DNA of 64,000 bases from NCBI RefSeq assembly GCF_049860565.1, contig NZ_CP172056.1, positions 1,550,001 through 1,614,000 on the forward strand. The letters run 5' to 3'. Shown here piece by piece: positions 17,166 to 25,686 of the stretch. The first letter of the stretch is position 1; each line of letters begins with the position of its first letter. The translations under genes were made by a program, and so were the position numbers. This DNA is from Desulfitobacterium_A nosdiversum (lineage in GTDB: Bacteria; Bacillota; Desulfitobacteriia; Desulfitobacteriales; Desulfitobacteriaceae). Below the pieces are notes generated by a model. It was not told where the DNA came from. It was given only the letters and a program-made list of their open reading frames with translations, and ran no database searches.

Positions 17166-18020
17166 TTACTGGGTCTTAGAAGAGGCAGATGCTGATGAGC
17201 TGCCGGGTTCGGTTAAATCATATTTAGAACGAAGGATAACTAAATCCACTCTCCGATTTTTGGCTCGGCCTGCTTCCGAATCATTAGAGGCTACCGGACG
17301 ATATTCACCATAACCGGTGGCCGAGAGACGATCGTAAGAAATCTTATTCGGTCCCGCCATGATTTGAAGTACATTTGTGGCACGAAGTACGGATAACTCC
17401 CAGTTGCTTGGAAAACGTGCGGTGTTGATCGGTAAATTATCGGTATGTCCCTCAATTTTTATATAATTAGGTGTTGGAGCTAAAACAGTGATAACTTTAT
17501 CCAAAATTTCACGTGCTCGAGGTGTAACATCGGCAGAGCCGCTTTCGAAGAGCAGCGTATCCTGAATACTGATGACTAAGCCGCGTTCCTCAATGGAAGA
17601 AACTAGCTTTGCCTGAATTCCATTATCTGCAGCGAATTTATCAAGCTTTGATTTAATCCCTTCGATGGTCATATTCTCTGTATCGGTGTTACCTTGGCTG
17701 CCATTGGCAGCGCTATTCGTATTGGCCGTATTGTCTTTATTATTCGTTGTTCCGGGTTGTGTCGCTTTAGACTGAGGGTTTCCTTTTTCAAACAGAGAAG
17801 GCCCGCTTGGATTCGTGGCGATATCCATTTTTGCGGGAGTTCCGCCCCCCAGGGCTTTGCTTAAAGAATCAGCCACTGCTTTGAATTTATTAGCATCGAT
17901 CTGACTCATCGAATAGAGTACAACGAAAAAAACCATGAGAAGGGTAATCAGATCTGAATAAGTAAGAAGCCAGCGTTCCCCGTTATCTTTTTCCGGGTCT
18001 TGTTCATGGTGTCTCGGCAT
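17166..18020 (-). CDS. motB: Flagellar stator protein MotB
   Basis: MotB forms the stator with MotA and anchors it to peptidoglycan. Of 284 residues, the single N-terminal helix carries the essential ion-binding Asp in LLTYSDLITLLMVFFVVLYS; a low-complexity Asn/Thr linker follows (about 70-120), then the OmpA-like peptidoglycan-binding domain (FESGSADVT, IEGHTDNLP, NWELSVLRA, RAKNRRVDLVI). The residue aligned with the coupling-ion position is Val (FFVVLY), as in proton-driven stators, where sodium types have Leu. It follows motA by 16 bases. Confidence 0.95.
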   Translation of the reverse strand: MPRHHEQDPEKDNGERWLLTYSDLITLLMVFFVVLYSMSQIDANKFKAVADSLSKALGGGTPAKMDIATNPSGPSLFEKGNPQSKATQPGTTNNKDNTANTNSAANGSQGNTDTENMTIEGIKSKLDKFAADNGIQAKLVSSIEERGLVISIQDTLLFESGSADVTPRAREILDKVITVLAPTPNYIKIEGHTDNLPINTARFPSNWELSVLRATNVLQIMAGPNKISYDRLSATGYGEYRPVASNDSEAGRAKNRRVDLVILRSKYDLTEPGSSSASASSKTQ

Positions 18021-18036
18021 TTAATCACCTTCTGTG

Positions 18037-18846
18037 CTAGATTGAAGCGCCTTCCGCATCCATATTTAAATTGTCCTCCGCATCTTTTCCTTTGCTTTGC
18101 GGCATGTTGCCAATATGGGTTTTTAATTTCTCTTTAAGAATAGACGGATTTTCGCCTGCCTGAATAGAAAGAATTCCATCTAAGACCATTTCCATAGCAC
18201 TCACTTCCGCTTTATCTTTCATCTTAAGTTTGGATGCGATAGGCAGCCAAATCAGGTTTGCGGAACCAATTCCATAAAGGGTAGCAAGAAAGGCGGAAGC
18301 GATTGATCCTGAAAGTGAATTCGGATCAGAAAGGTTACCTAAAACGTGAACAAGCCCCATAACCGTACCAATGATACCCATCGTCGGAGCATACCCACCT
18401 GCCGCTTCGAATACCGAAATCCCGACCCTGTGGCGTTTTTCCATTACGGCAATATTGGACTCCAAAATTTCTCGTGTAATCTCAGGATCCGTACCGTCAA
18501 TGACGAGCTGCATTCCCTGTTTCGTAAAACGGTCTTCCACAGTTTCTAATTCTTGCTCTAGGCTGAGAAGTCCTTCACGTCGCGCTTTTTCTGCAAAACG
18601 AATCAAGGTTTCATAGGCTTCGCTGATACCAAAAGACTTATCTGTAAAGGCAAGTTTGAACCATTGAGGGACTTTTTGCAATTCCTTTAAAGGAAAACTG
18701 GTTACAACTGCACCAATGGTGCCGCCAAAAACAATCAATGCCGCGGATAGCTGGAATAAGGAGCCGATATTTCCGCCCTCAATAAGGAAACCCGCTACTA
18801 AAAAACCTATACCAGCAATAATTCCAATCGATGTAGATAGATCCAT
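18037..18846 (-). CDS. motA: Flagellar stator protein MotA
   Basis: MotA is the torque-generating partner of MotB. Four transmembrane helices are visible (IGIIAGIGFLVAGFLIEGG; LIVFGGTIGAVVTSFP; the pair around YAPTMGIIGTVMGLVHVL and IASAFLATLYGIGSANLIWLP), with the large cytoplasmic loop holding the charged segment (EKARREGLLSLEQELE) that contacts FliG. The ATG gives the expected MDLSTSIGI start; a TTG 12 bases upstream is possible, and neither has a strong ribosome-binding site. A sigma-28 promoter lies 92 bases upstream. Confidence 0.94.
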   Translation of the reverse strand: MDLSTSIGIIAGIGFLVAGFLIEGGNIGSLFQLSAALIVFGGTIGAVVTSFPLKELQKVPQWFKLAFTDKSFGISEAYETLIRFAEKARREGLLSLEQELETVEDRFTKQGMQLVIDGTDPEITREILESNIAVMEKRHRVGISVFEAAGGYAPTMGIIGTVMGLVHVLGNLSDPNSLSGSIASAFLATLYGIGSANLIWLPIASKLKMKDKAEVSAMEMVLDGILSIQAGENPSILKEKLKTHIGNMPQSKGKDAEDNLNMDAEGASI

Positions 18847-18937
18847 GTCGTTAACCAAAGCTCATTCCCGCATTGACGTTAGAAAAATAATCCTTGGAGG
18901 GAAAGCTAAGGCGTACCTCCTTTTATTCATACTTTCT

Positions 18938-18965
18938 TTATCGACTAAAAGCGCCAAAAACTTAA
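18938..18965 (-). promoter_or_regulatory. Sigma-28 (FliA) promoter of motAB
   Basis: On the minus strand: TTAAGTTT (-35), a 12-base spacer, and GTCGATAA (-10). It matches the sigma-28 pattern TAAAGTTT/GCCGATAA and shares its spacing with the flgM and fliK sites. The leader to the motA ATG is about 85 bases. Confidence 0.72.
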
Positions 18966-19124
18966 GATTGTCTATTAGGATTATTATACCTGAAATACCA
19001 AAAAGCTTCTAGAAATAAACGGAGATAAAGCTTGAAATATTTCAAAATGGGCAAATAGTGCATTTTTACAAGGAAAGTCCCAAAAAGTTCAATTGAGAAT
19101 ATTAATGAAAGAAAAAGAAAACCT

Positions 19125-19152
19125 TAAAGTTTTCTTGATCATATGACGATAA
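19125..19152 (+). promoter_or_regulatory. Sigma-28 (FliA) promoter of flgM
   Basis: TAAAGTTT (19125-19132), a 12-base spacer and GACGATAA (19145-19152). The -35 is identical to the enterobacterial sigma-28 consensus and the -10 differs at one base. It lies 33 bases upstream of the flgM ATG. The gap between motA and flgM holds only this site and the motA promoter. Confidence 0.8.
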
Positions 19153-19185
19153 AAAAGTAGAGATTAAGTTGCGGGAGTGAATCGT

Positions 19186-19458
19186 ATGAAGATCGACGGA
19201 ACATCTTTAACCCCGGTTGGCAGTATTCAAGCTACAAACAGAGTATCTTCTGTTGATAAGAAAGTGGCAGAGAAAGCAACCGATGGCGTAAATGTATCGG
19301 ATAAGGCACAGTTTTATCAAATATTGCTTAAGAAAGTAAAAGAGGTGCCGGATGTTCGCGAAGACCGTGTTCGGGAAGTTGCAGAAAAAATCAATAACGG
19401 ACAATTTAAGGTAGATGCAAATGCGATTGCCCGCAGTTTGCTTTTTGGAAATGAATAA
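19186..19458 (+). CDS. flgM: Anti-sigma-28 factor FlgM
   Basis: FlgM binds and inhibits FliA until the hook-basal body is complete. The 90-residue protein has the family pattern: MKIDG start, disordered polar N-terminal half, VNVSDKAQFYQ-like segment, and C-terminal helices with VPDVREDRVREVAEKINNGQFKVDANAIARSLL. The ATG at 19186 follows GGGAG; the in-frame GTG at 19177 overlaps that site. Its own promoter is sigma-28 type, giving negative feedback. Confidence 0.92.
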   Translation: MKIDGTSLTPVGSIQATNRVSSVDKKVAEKATDGVNVSDKAQFYQILLKKVKEVPDVREDRVREVAEKINNGQFKVDANAIARSLLFGNE

Positions 19459-19494
19459 GAACAGACCTAAATAAATGGATGAGGAGGTTTTTTC

Positions 19495-19974
19495 ATGCCA
19501 GTCATAAAGCCTTTAAAAGACAACTTAGAGAAACAAGTGCAGATATACAGCGAGCTCAAGAAACTTGCCGATATAAAACAAAAGGCACTTGTTGCAAATA
19601 ACTTACAAGAATTAGAGGCGGTAACTGTACGAGAGGAACAGCTCCTTCTTGAAGCAGCACATGTTGAAAAAGAACGGTTGCTTTGGATCGATCAAATGAC
19701 ACAAAAAGAAGGTAAACCAGCCGATGAACTTACTTTATCAGAGCTGGCTGATAGATATCCGGAACTTAATGATGTAAAAGGAAAGCTTGAGACGGTAGTA
19801 ATCGATTTGCAGGACGTTCATGATCTTAATACACAACTATTGAAACAAGCAATGAATGTTGTGAATTTTACAGTAGGGATGTTAAATCATCAAGATAAAA
19901 GTATTTATCAAAAACCGGGGCAGAGGGAAAACAAAAGATCAAGTAATCTACGAATTTTTGATCAAAAAGCTTAA
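19495..19974 (+). CDS. flgN: Flagellar export chaperone FlgN
   Basis: FlgN is the chaperone for the hook-filament junction proteins FlgK and FlgL, whose genes follow. The 159-residue protein is all-helical, with the FlgN heptads (LEKQVQIYSELKKLADIKQKALVANN, LEAVTVREEQLLLEA) and a polar C-terminal tail. Sequence conservation in the family is low, so position between flgM and flgK weighs heavily. SD GAGGAGG. Confidence 0.85.
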   Translation: MPVIKPLKDNLEKQVQIYSELKKLADIKQKALVANNLQELEAVTVREEQLLLEAAHVEKERLLWIDQMTQKEGKPADELTLSELADRYPELNDVKGKLETVVIDLQDVHDLNTQLLKQAMNVVNFTVGMLNHQDKSIYQKPGQRENKRSSNLRIFDQKA

Positions 19975-20032
19975 CCTAGTCACTAAATTTAAATTATTAT
20001 TTAGATAATTATTTTTATAAGAGGAGGATATT

Positions 20033-21571
20033 ATGAACTCCACTTTCTTTGGACTTGAACTTTCGCGGCGGGCACTAGAAGCCCAACAAACCGCCTTAGA
20101 TATAACGGGACATAATATCGCAAATTCCAATACTCAAGGGTATACACGGCAGATTGCGAACTTAAAATCGACTGCACCGGATACGATTTTCGGTATGGGC
20201 CATAATTTAAGCCTGGGTACTGGTGTTGTGTTAGATAATATTACACGTGCTCGGGATAACTTTGTCGATACTCAGTACCGTTGGGAAAACTCAAAACAAG
20301 GGTATTGGCTTGCCCGAGAAGATTCCTTAAATAAAATTGAGAGTTTATATAATGAGCCCACGAGTAACAGCTTGCATGACGATATGGATAAATTTTGGAC
20401 GGCTTGGAGCGATTTAGCGAAGGATCCAGAAAATGTTGGAGCTAAGTCTGTCGTTGTAGAAAGAGCTTTAACTTTGACAGATTCTTTTCATAATATAACT
20501 CAGCAAATTATAACGATGAAAAAAGATATAACTTCGAACATAAAGCTTGAAGTGCAACAAATTAATACTGTAGCTGAACAGATAAAAAACTTGAATGACC
20601 AAATTAAACGTGCAGAAGTGGCCGGGGATAACCCCAATGATTTGCGCGATAAAAGAGATCTCTTAGTGGATGATCTTTCGAAACTTGTTAATGTAAAGGT
20701 AGTTGAAACTAGAGATACAAACTTTACAGATAGGCAGGTAAACAATTACAAAATTGTTATTGGTAATGATACTACAGTTCCAGAACAAGTTTTAGTCAAT
20801 GACAGTCAATATTATAAATTGAAAATACCTGATCCTACTGTATTAGAAAATCCTATCTCTACGGATCCTACAACGTATCAGATCAGTTTTGAAAACGGAA
20901 CATTATTAAAATTTGGAGATAAACAAGGTCAATTACAGGCAAACATGAGCATCGCGGTTGCGGGGGAAACAACCGATGGCTCCTATACTAAATCCTATTT
21001 GGATACATTACAGAGTCAATTTGATAGTTTAGCTCAAGGAATCGCTGCAGGTGTAAATTATTATCACAACACGAAGGCGGGTTACACACCGGGTGTTGAT
21101 TTCTTTGCAACGAGTGATAGTACGGCTACAATCACTGCGGCTAATATTGTTGTGAACTCCACTCTGCAATCATCTCCGAAAGATGTTGTAACAGGAATTT
21201 CCGGAGAGGATATTGGCAAAGCCAATGTCGCAAAAGGAATAGCAGCTTTTGCAAGCGGGTTTGATCAATATAAAACTGATTCAGGTTCAGCTTCAAATCC
21301 AGTGGATGGTGAATCTTTTGGAGATTACTATGGAGCAAATGTCGTTACGATTGGGGTAGATGTCCAACAGGCGCAACGGATGCGTGAAGGGCAGGACGTT
21401 CTTGTAACGCATATGAGCAATCAACGGGAATCCTATTCCGGGGTTTCCTTAGATGAAGAAATGACGAATTTAGTGAAATTCCAGAAAAGTTATGCTGCTG
21501 CGGCGCGAATGGTAACAATGATGGATGATATGCTCAATACCATTGTCAATGGTATGGGGATTACACGATAA
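20033..21571 (+). CDS. flgK: Hook-filament junction protein FlgK (HAP1)
   Basis: FlgK forms the first ring between hook and filament. The 512-residue protein has the rod/hook N-terminus (LEAQQTALDITGHNIANSNTQGYTRQ), the FlgK-specific DNFVDTQYRWENS and helical segments, and the C-terminal coiled coil (MSNQRESYSGVSLDEEMTNLVKFQKSY ... MDDMLNTIVNGMGITR). Residues ~215-300 are variable. SD GAGGAGG. Confidence 0.95.
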   Translation: MNSTFFGLELSRRALEAQQTALDITGHNIANSNTQGYTRQIANLKSTAPDTIFGMGHNLSLGTGVVLDNITRARDNFVDTQYRWENSKQGYWLAREDSLNKIESLYNEPTSNSLHDDMDKFWTAWSDLAKDPENVGAKSVVVERALTLTDSFHNITQQIITMKKDITSNIKLEVQQINTVAEQIKNLNDQIKRAEVAGDNPNDLRDKRDLLVDDLSKLVNVKVVETRDTNFTDRQVNNYKIVIGNDTTVPEQVLVNDSQYYKLKIPDPTVLENPISTDPTTYQISFENGTLLKFGDKQGQLQANMSIAVAGETTDGSYTKSYLDTLQSQFDSLAQGIAAGVNYYHNTKAGYTPGVDFFATSDSTATITAANIVVNSTLQSSPKDVVTGISGEDIGKANVAKGIAAFASGFDQYKTDSGSASNPVDGESFGDYYGANVVTIGVDVQQAQRMREGQDVLVTHMSNQRESYSGVSLDEEMTNLVKFQKSYAAAARMVTMMDDMLNTIVNGMGITR

Positions 21572-21593
21572 GTAACGATAAGCAGGTGATAAA

Positions 21594-22496
21594 ATGAGAA
21601 TTACTAATAACATGTTAAGCCAAAATCTTTTGAGAAATTTAGAAGCTGCCCAAGGACGAATGGATACATTGCAAAACCAGCTATCTTCCAATCAGCGGAT
21701 TACTAAGCCTTCCGACGATCCTATCGGAATTGGGAATGCGTTACGGATTAAAAGCAGTATTACGAATGTAGAACAATGGAAGAGTAATGCCGATGAAGCG
21801 TTAACCTATATGAATACAACGGACAGCACGTTGGGAGATATCACTTCCATGCTCCAAAGGGCGAGTGAACTGGCAATTCAAGGCGCGAATGGAAGCTTAT
21901 CTGCTGATGATAAAACAAAAGTAGCAAATGAGATTGATCAGATCAATCAACAACTTCAAACGATGGCTAATACACAGGTTGGAAACAAATATCTTTTTGG
22001 TGGCACAGCATCTACAACAGCACCTTATACACCAGGGGCACCAGGAACGTGGAATGGACCTAATGATCAATTGGAGTTTGAAGTGGGTACAAAGGTCAAA
22101 ATCTCAGTTCAAGCCCAAACGCTTTTTGGTGGTAAAGACGCTAATGGTGATATGGCTGTATTTAACACGCTAAATAATTTAAGTAAAGTTCTGAAAGGTG
22201 ATGCTACAGCGCCTGTAGGTTATACGACAGATACAGCTATAGCTGAACTAAGTTCAGAAACGGATACCGTGCTAGCACAACGTGCCGATTTAGGGGCCAG
22301 GGTTAATCGGATGCAATCCCTACGAGATCAATTAGATTCAACCTCTGTAAATTTGCAAAAGAATCTTTCTAACATTATGGATACAGATATGGCTAAAACA
22401 ATCGTTGATTTTAATCAACAACAAAATACGTACCGTGCTGCTTTATCTGTTGGAGCCCAAATAATACAACCCTCCTTAGTAGATTTTATGAAGTAA
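21594..22496 (+). CDS. flgL: Hook-filament junction protein FlgL (HAP3)
   Basis: FlgL forms the second junction ring, on which the filament grows. Of 300 residues, both flagellin-like ends are present: MRITNNMLSQNLLRNLEAAQGRMD with ITKPSDDPIGIGNALRI at the N-terminus, and the C-terminal helix MDTDMAKTIVDFNQQQNTYRAAL. The short central domain contains the KYLFGG motif typical of FlgL. It starts 22 bases after flgK. Confidence 0.95.
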   Translation: MRITNNMLSQNLLRNLEAAQGRMDTLQNQLSSNQRITKPSDDPIGIGNALRIKSSITNVEQWKSNADEALTYMNTTDSTLGDITSMLQRASELAIQGANGSLSADDKTKVANEIDQINQQLQTMANTQVGNKYLFGGTASTTAPYTPGAPGTWNGPNDQLEFEVGTKVKISVQAQTLFGGKDANGDMAVFNTLNNLSKVLKGDATAPVGYTTDTAIAELSSETDTVLAQRADLGARVNRMQSLRDQLDSTSVNLQKNLSNIMDTDMAKTIVDFNQQQNTYRAALSVGAQIIQPSLVDFMK

Positions 22497-22511
22497 TTGA
22501 GGTGGTCCGAA

Positions 22512-23069
22512 ATGGTTGATCTACAAATTAACCAACAATTTGGACGGATCGGTTTAAAAATTATACCTTTTCAATACGATCTGAAACAGCAGGCTCCAGA
22601 TTTGCAGATTCAGCAAACACCTGCTCAAATATCTATAACTCAACCGGCAGCCACATTAGAAATCGATTATACCCCAGCTCGTGAAGCGCTGGGGTATTGT
22701 GGTATCAACACACAGTTAAAGCAGTTTAATCAGGAAGCGATGACGACTTCAATGGAGGGCATTTTACGACGAGTCCATGAAGGATATGAATTAGGACATA
22801 TCGAAAAGAAAGTATCAGTGGCTCAGGTTGTTAAGGAAGCAACAGCCCCACGGGAGAAGGATCTTGAATTAGTCGTCATTCCACCTATTGAAGTTAAGGT
22901 TTCTCTTAATTCTTTTGGATTTGATGTTAATCAAGGAGGAGTTAAGGGAACGTTTACACCAGGGACTATTCAAGGCGATTTTACATATGGTACAGTTCAT
23001 ACATATCTCGAACAGGAACCATCAATTTCGATCCACGCTATAGGTTCTGCAGTAGATATTAAAGCATAA
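22512..23069 (+). CDS. DUF6470 family protein (YviE-like)
   Basis: A 185-residue protein of the DUF6470/YviE group, which sits between flgL and fliW in many Firmicutes; its function is unknown. It is beta-rich with repeated short strands (LQIQQTPAQISITQPAATLEIDYT) and a central helix. The later part alternates Val/Thr strands (GGVKGTFTPGTIQGDFTYGTVHTY). The ATG at 22512 follows GAGGTGG; a TTG at 22497 overlaps that site. Position suggests a role in filament assembly or flagellin control. Confidence 0.8.
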   Translation: MVDLQINQQFGRIGLKIIPFQYDLKQQAPDLQIQQTPAQISITQPAATLEIDYTPAREALGYCGINTQLKQFNQEAMTTSMEGILRRVHEGYELGHIEKKVSVAQVVKEATAPREKDLELVVIPPIEVKVSLNSFGFDVNQGGVKGTFTPGTIQGDFTYGTVHTYLEQEPSISIHAIGSAVDIKA

Positions 23070-23091
23070 GTAAGATAAAGGAGAATGAAGG

Positions 23092-23532
23092 ATGACTGAA
23101 CACGGAAAAAAAGAAGAATTAATTTTTAACTTTCCGCAAGGATTACCAGGATTTGAAGATCTCTCTGAATTTAGATTCCTCCCCGAAAAAGAAGCCCCAC
23201 TTGCCCTTTTAACATCAGCCGAGTCTGAGGAAATCGGCTTCATTTTATTGAGACCGGAAGTTTATTTTCCTAACTATCTTCAAGAAATAGAGATAGAAGA
23301 CACCGCTGACGTCTTAAAAGCCGGTATGGATACGCCTATCGATGTCTGGGTGATTTTAAAACTTTGCCAACAGGACTTAAGCAAGACAACGGCTAATCTT
23401 CGTGCGCCGTTACTTTTTAATCCAGAGAAGAAATTGGGACTCCAATATATTCTTAATGATGATCAGTATTCCTCGAGCACGATGGTATTTCCGGCGAAGG
23501 ATACAGCTACGCTCCAGAAAGGAGCTGACTAA
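23092..23532 (+). CDS. fliW: Flagellar assembly factor FliW
   Basis: FliW binds flagellin and, when free, sequesters CsrA, so that hag translation follows filament export. Of 146 residues, the hallmarks are FPQGLPGFEDLSEFRFLP at the start, IGFILLRPEVYFPNY, and RAPLLFNPEKKLGLQYIL near the end. It sits two bases upstream of csrA and upstream of the flagellin gene. Confidence 0.95.
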   Translation: MTEHGKKEELIFNFPQGLPGFEDLSEFRFLPEKEAPLALLTSAESEEIGFILLRPEVYFPNYLQEIEIEDTADVLKAGMDTPIDVWVILKLCQQDLSKTTANLRAPLLFNPEKKLGLQYILNDDQYSSSTMVFPAKDTATLQKGAD

Positions 23533-23534
23533 TA

Positions 23535-23768
23535 ATGCTCGTGCTCTCACGTAAAATTAATGAAAAGATTAAAATTGGCGATGATATTGAAATTACCATC
23601 GTTGCGATATCCGGAGAGAACGTGCGTATTGGGATTAATGCGCCTCGAGAAATTAAGGTGCTACGGAGCGAAGTGTATGATGATATCCAGGCACAAAATA
23701 AAGAATCAGCCAGTTTAGGGATTCCGCAAGGTTTGCAGGAACTTTTTAAAAATGATTTTAAAAAATAA
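23535..23768 (+). CDS. csrA: Translational repressor CsrA
   Basis: CsrA is a dimeric RNA-binding protein that blocks ribosome access at GGA-containing hairpins. The 77-residue protein has the full family sequence: MLVLSRKINEKIKIGDDIEITIV, VRIGINAPREIKVLR, and the C-terminal helix. Its probable main target, the hag leader with a near-consensus CsrA hairpin, begins a few hundred bases downstream. Confidence 0.97.
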   Translation: MLVLSRKINEKIKIGDDIEITIVAISGENVRIGINAPREIKVLRSEVYDDIQAQNKESASLGIPQGLQELFKNDFKK

Positions 23769-23851
23769 ATATAATGGCAAAGCGCAAATAATTTGAGTTC
23801 TTTATACTCATCTAAGTGGCGATTAACCTATGAATTGAGTCAATTAGGCTT

Positions 23852-23879
23852 CAAATGGATGATAATTTCCCCCCGATAG
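23852..23879 (+). promoter_or_regulatory. Weak candidate sigma-28 promoter for hag
   Basis: CAAA (23852-23855), 16 bases, then CCCGATAG (23872-23879). The -10 resembles GCCGATAA and the CAAA-to-CCCG distance equals that of the flgM site, but the -35 lacks GTTT. It lies about 220 bases before the start codon, so it is tentative. Confidence 0.3.
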
Positions 23880-24015
23880 CTAGGTTTATTTCATAAAAGA
23901 CTTAAGTACCTAAGGAATAAGAAGATATTGCATGAAATATGAATATATATAACCATAATCAAGTTAAATCGCTCTTTATTAAAATCAAATATTTTCGATA
24001 AATATAATGTAAAGC

Positions 24016-24073
24016 ATTTCTCTAAGCCGGCAGAGAAATTGCAGATACAACGTTGTCCACATGGATGTGGACA
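24016..24073 (+). promoter_or_regulatory. hag 5' leader hairpins, including a CsrA-type site
   Basis: Two hairpins precede the flagellin start. Hairpin 1: ATTTCTCT 24016-24023 with AGAGAAAT 24032-24039. Hairpin 2: TGTCCACAT 24054-24062 and ATGTGGACA 24065-24073, presenting GGA in an ACATGGATGT loop. This matches the CsrA SELEX consensus RUACARGGAUGU at almost every base, with ACA and UGU paired as required. The SD (AAGGAGGG, 24084-24091) supplies a second GGA, as in the two-site Bacillus hag leader. Confidence 0.75.
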
Positions 24074-24099
24074 CACGAAATTCAAGGAGGGAAAACTTA

Positions 24100-25584
24100 A
24101 TGATTATCAATACTAACATTGCAAGTATCAATGCGCAACGTAATCTTTTAGGAACGAATAATTCCGTACAGAAATCCTTAGAAAAATTATCTTCTGGTTA
24201 TCGTATTAATAGAGCTGCAGATGATGCAGCTGGTTTAGCTATTTCTGAAAAAATGCGCGGTCAAATTAGCGGTTTGAAACAAGCATCCAGCAATGCACAA
24301 AGTTCAATTTCCATGATTCAGACGGCTGAAGGTGCATTGAATGAAACTCATAGTATTCTCCAACGGATGAGGGAACTAGCAGTTCAATCCGCGAGTGACA
24401 CGAATACAGCAGATGACCGGTCGAAAATTCAATCTGAAGTGGATCAATTATCTAAAGAAATTACTAGAATTTCTAATACAACAGAATTCAATACGCAAAA
24501 CCTTTTGGCCGGTGGCTTGAATGATACGTTCCACATTGGGGCTAATGCAGGACAAAATATTAGCTTATCTATTGGTGCTATGGATGCTCAATCTTTAGGC
24601 GTTGCTGGTAGCGCAAAATCTATTGATACTTTTGCACCAGGAGCAGGAAAGATTGCCAATGCTACTAATGCTTCAAGAGGATTAGCTGCAGGAAATGGAT
24701 ATACATTAAATGTTACTGCGACTGCTGCAGCAGCCGGTGCTGTGAATACTGACCAAGTCACCGATGCTGCAAATACTTCAAAGTTAGCTGTGACAAATGG
24801 CAATTTATTTACAGGAACTACAGACACCAAATATATAGTTAAAGTTGCTACTACCGATACTGCAGTTGTCGGTAATAAAGCCACGAGTATCCAGTATTCT
24901 AAAGATAATGGAAATAGTTGGACGACAGTTACAGCCGATGCTAGTGCAGGAATCGCTATTGATGGTATGACCTTCACATTAGCTGCATCTGCAGTTGGTA
25001 AATATACCGCAGGCGACCAATATTCATTTACTGCTACCGCTGCTAAAGCTGATATACAGCTTCAGGATAGTGGGGCAAATAAAATTGGAGTTGCGCAAAC
25101 CGTTCACTATGGAGATACTTCGGCGACGATTGGTTCTAATACAAATGGTCAAACAGTTGATATTGGATTCGTATTTTCTACCCTTGCGACTGGAGCCTCC
25201 ACATTCAATGTGTCGGATATTACATCGACCGCTGCTTCAGTAAATGATGGAGTTGTAAATAGTCAGGCAACAGTTGCGGCTGGACTTAATGTCAGTAACC
25301 AATCGGCTGCTTCAACAGCAATCACAACAATTGATAAAGCTATCAATTCCGTTTCTCAAGAACGTTCCAAACTTGGAGCTATGCAAAACCGCTTGGAACA
25401 TACGATCAATAACCTTGGAACTTCAGCTGAAAATCTTACTTCTGCCGAATCCCGTATCCGTGATGTTGATATGGCAGCTGAAATGTCCAACTTCACAAAG
25501 AATCAAATTCTCAGCCAAGCTGGTGTTGCAATGCTTGCTCAAGCAAACCAAGCTCCTCAATCAGTGCTCAAACTATTGGGTTAA
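24100..25584 (+). CDS. hag: Flagellin
   Basis: The filament subunit, 494 residues. The N-terminal D0/D1 part is classic (INTNIASINAQRNL, LSSGYRINRAADDAAGLAISEKMR, QTAEGALNETHSILQRMRELAVQ) and so is the C-terminal part (LGAMQNRLEHTINNL, SRIRDVDMAAEMSNFTK, QANQAPQSVLKLLG). Residues ~175-400 form a variable surface domain rich in Ala, Thr and Asn. The start is the ATG after AAGGAGGG; an in-frame ATG at 24061 lies in the CsrA hairpin and would add 13 atypical residues. It is flanked by its own leader and terminator, as a strongly expressed single gene. Confidence 0.96.
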   Translation: MIINTNIASINAQRNLLGTNNSVQKSLEKLSSGYRINRAADDAAGLAISEKMRGQISGLKQASSNAQSSISMIQTAEGALNETHSILQRMRELAVQSASDTNTADDRSKIQSEVDQLSKEITRISNTTEFNTQNLLAGGLNDTFHIGANAGQNISLSIGAMDAQSLGVAGSAKSIDTFAPGAGKIANATNASRGLAAGNGYTLNVTATAAAAGAVNTDQVTDAANTSKLAVTNGNLFTGTTDTKYIVKVATTDTAVVGNKATSIQYSKDNGNSWTTVTADASAGIAIDGMTFTLAASAVGKYTAGDQYSFTATAAKADIQLQDSGANKIGVAQTVHYGDTSATIGSNTNGQTVDIGFVFSTLATGASTFNVSDITSTAASVNDGVVNSQATVAAGLNVSNQSAASTAITTIDKAINSVSQERSKLGAMQNRLEHTINNLGTSAENLTSAESRIRDVDMAAEMSNFTKNQILSQAGVAMLAQANQAPQSVLKLLG

Positions 25585-25614
25585 TATCTTTAGGATTATT
25601 ACGAATCTTTGTAC

Positions 25615-25646
25615 AAGCCGACCGGCCTTTGTCGGTCGGCTTTTGA
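25615..25646 (+). terminator. Terminator after flagellin
   Basis: AAGCCGACCG (25615-25624) pairs perfectly with CGGTCGGCTT (25633-25642), followed by TT. Confidence 0.88.
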
Positions 25647-25686
25647 ACAAATCACGAGAAGTAATAGTTGCTAGGAGGAATCGCTA

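Noticed and set aside
23992..24000. TTCGATAAA as a sigma-28 -10 for hag
   Set aside because: The bases 12 upstream (CTTTATTA) do not resemble TAAAGTTT, so only a weak alternative further upstream is kept.
24061..24099. Flagellin starting at ATG 24061
   Set aside because: That ATG is inside the CsrA hairpin and precedes the SD; the ATG at 24100 gives the standard flagellin N-terminus.
24588..24977. 129-codon minus-strand frame in flagellin
   Set aside because: Shadow of the low-complexity central flagellin domain.
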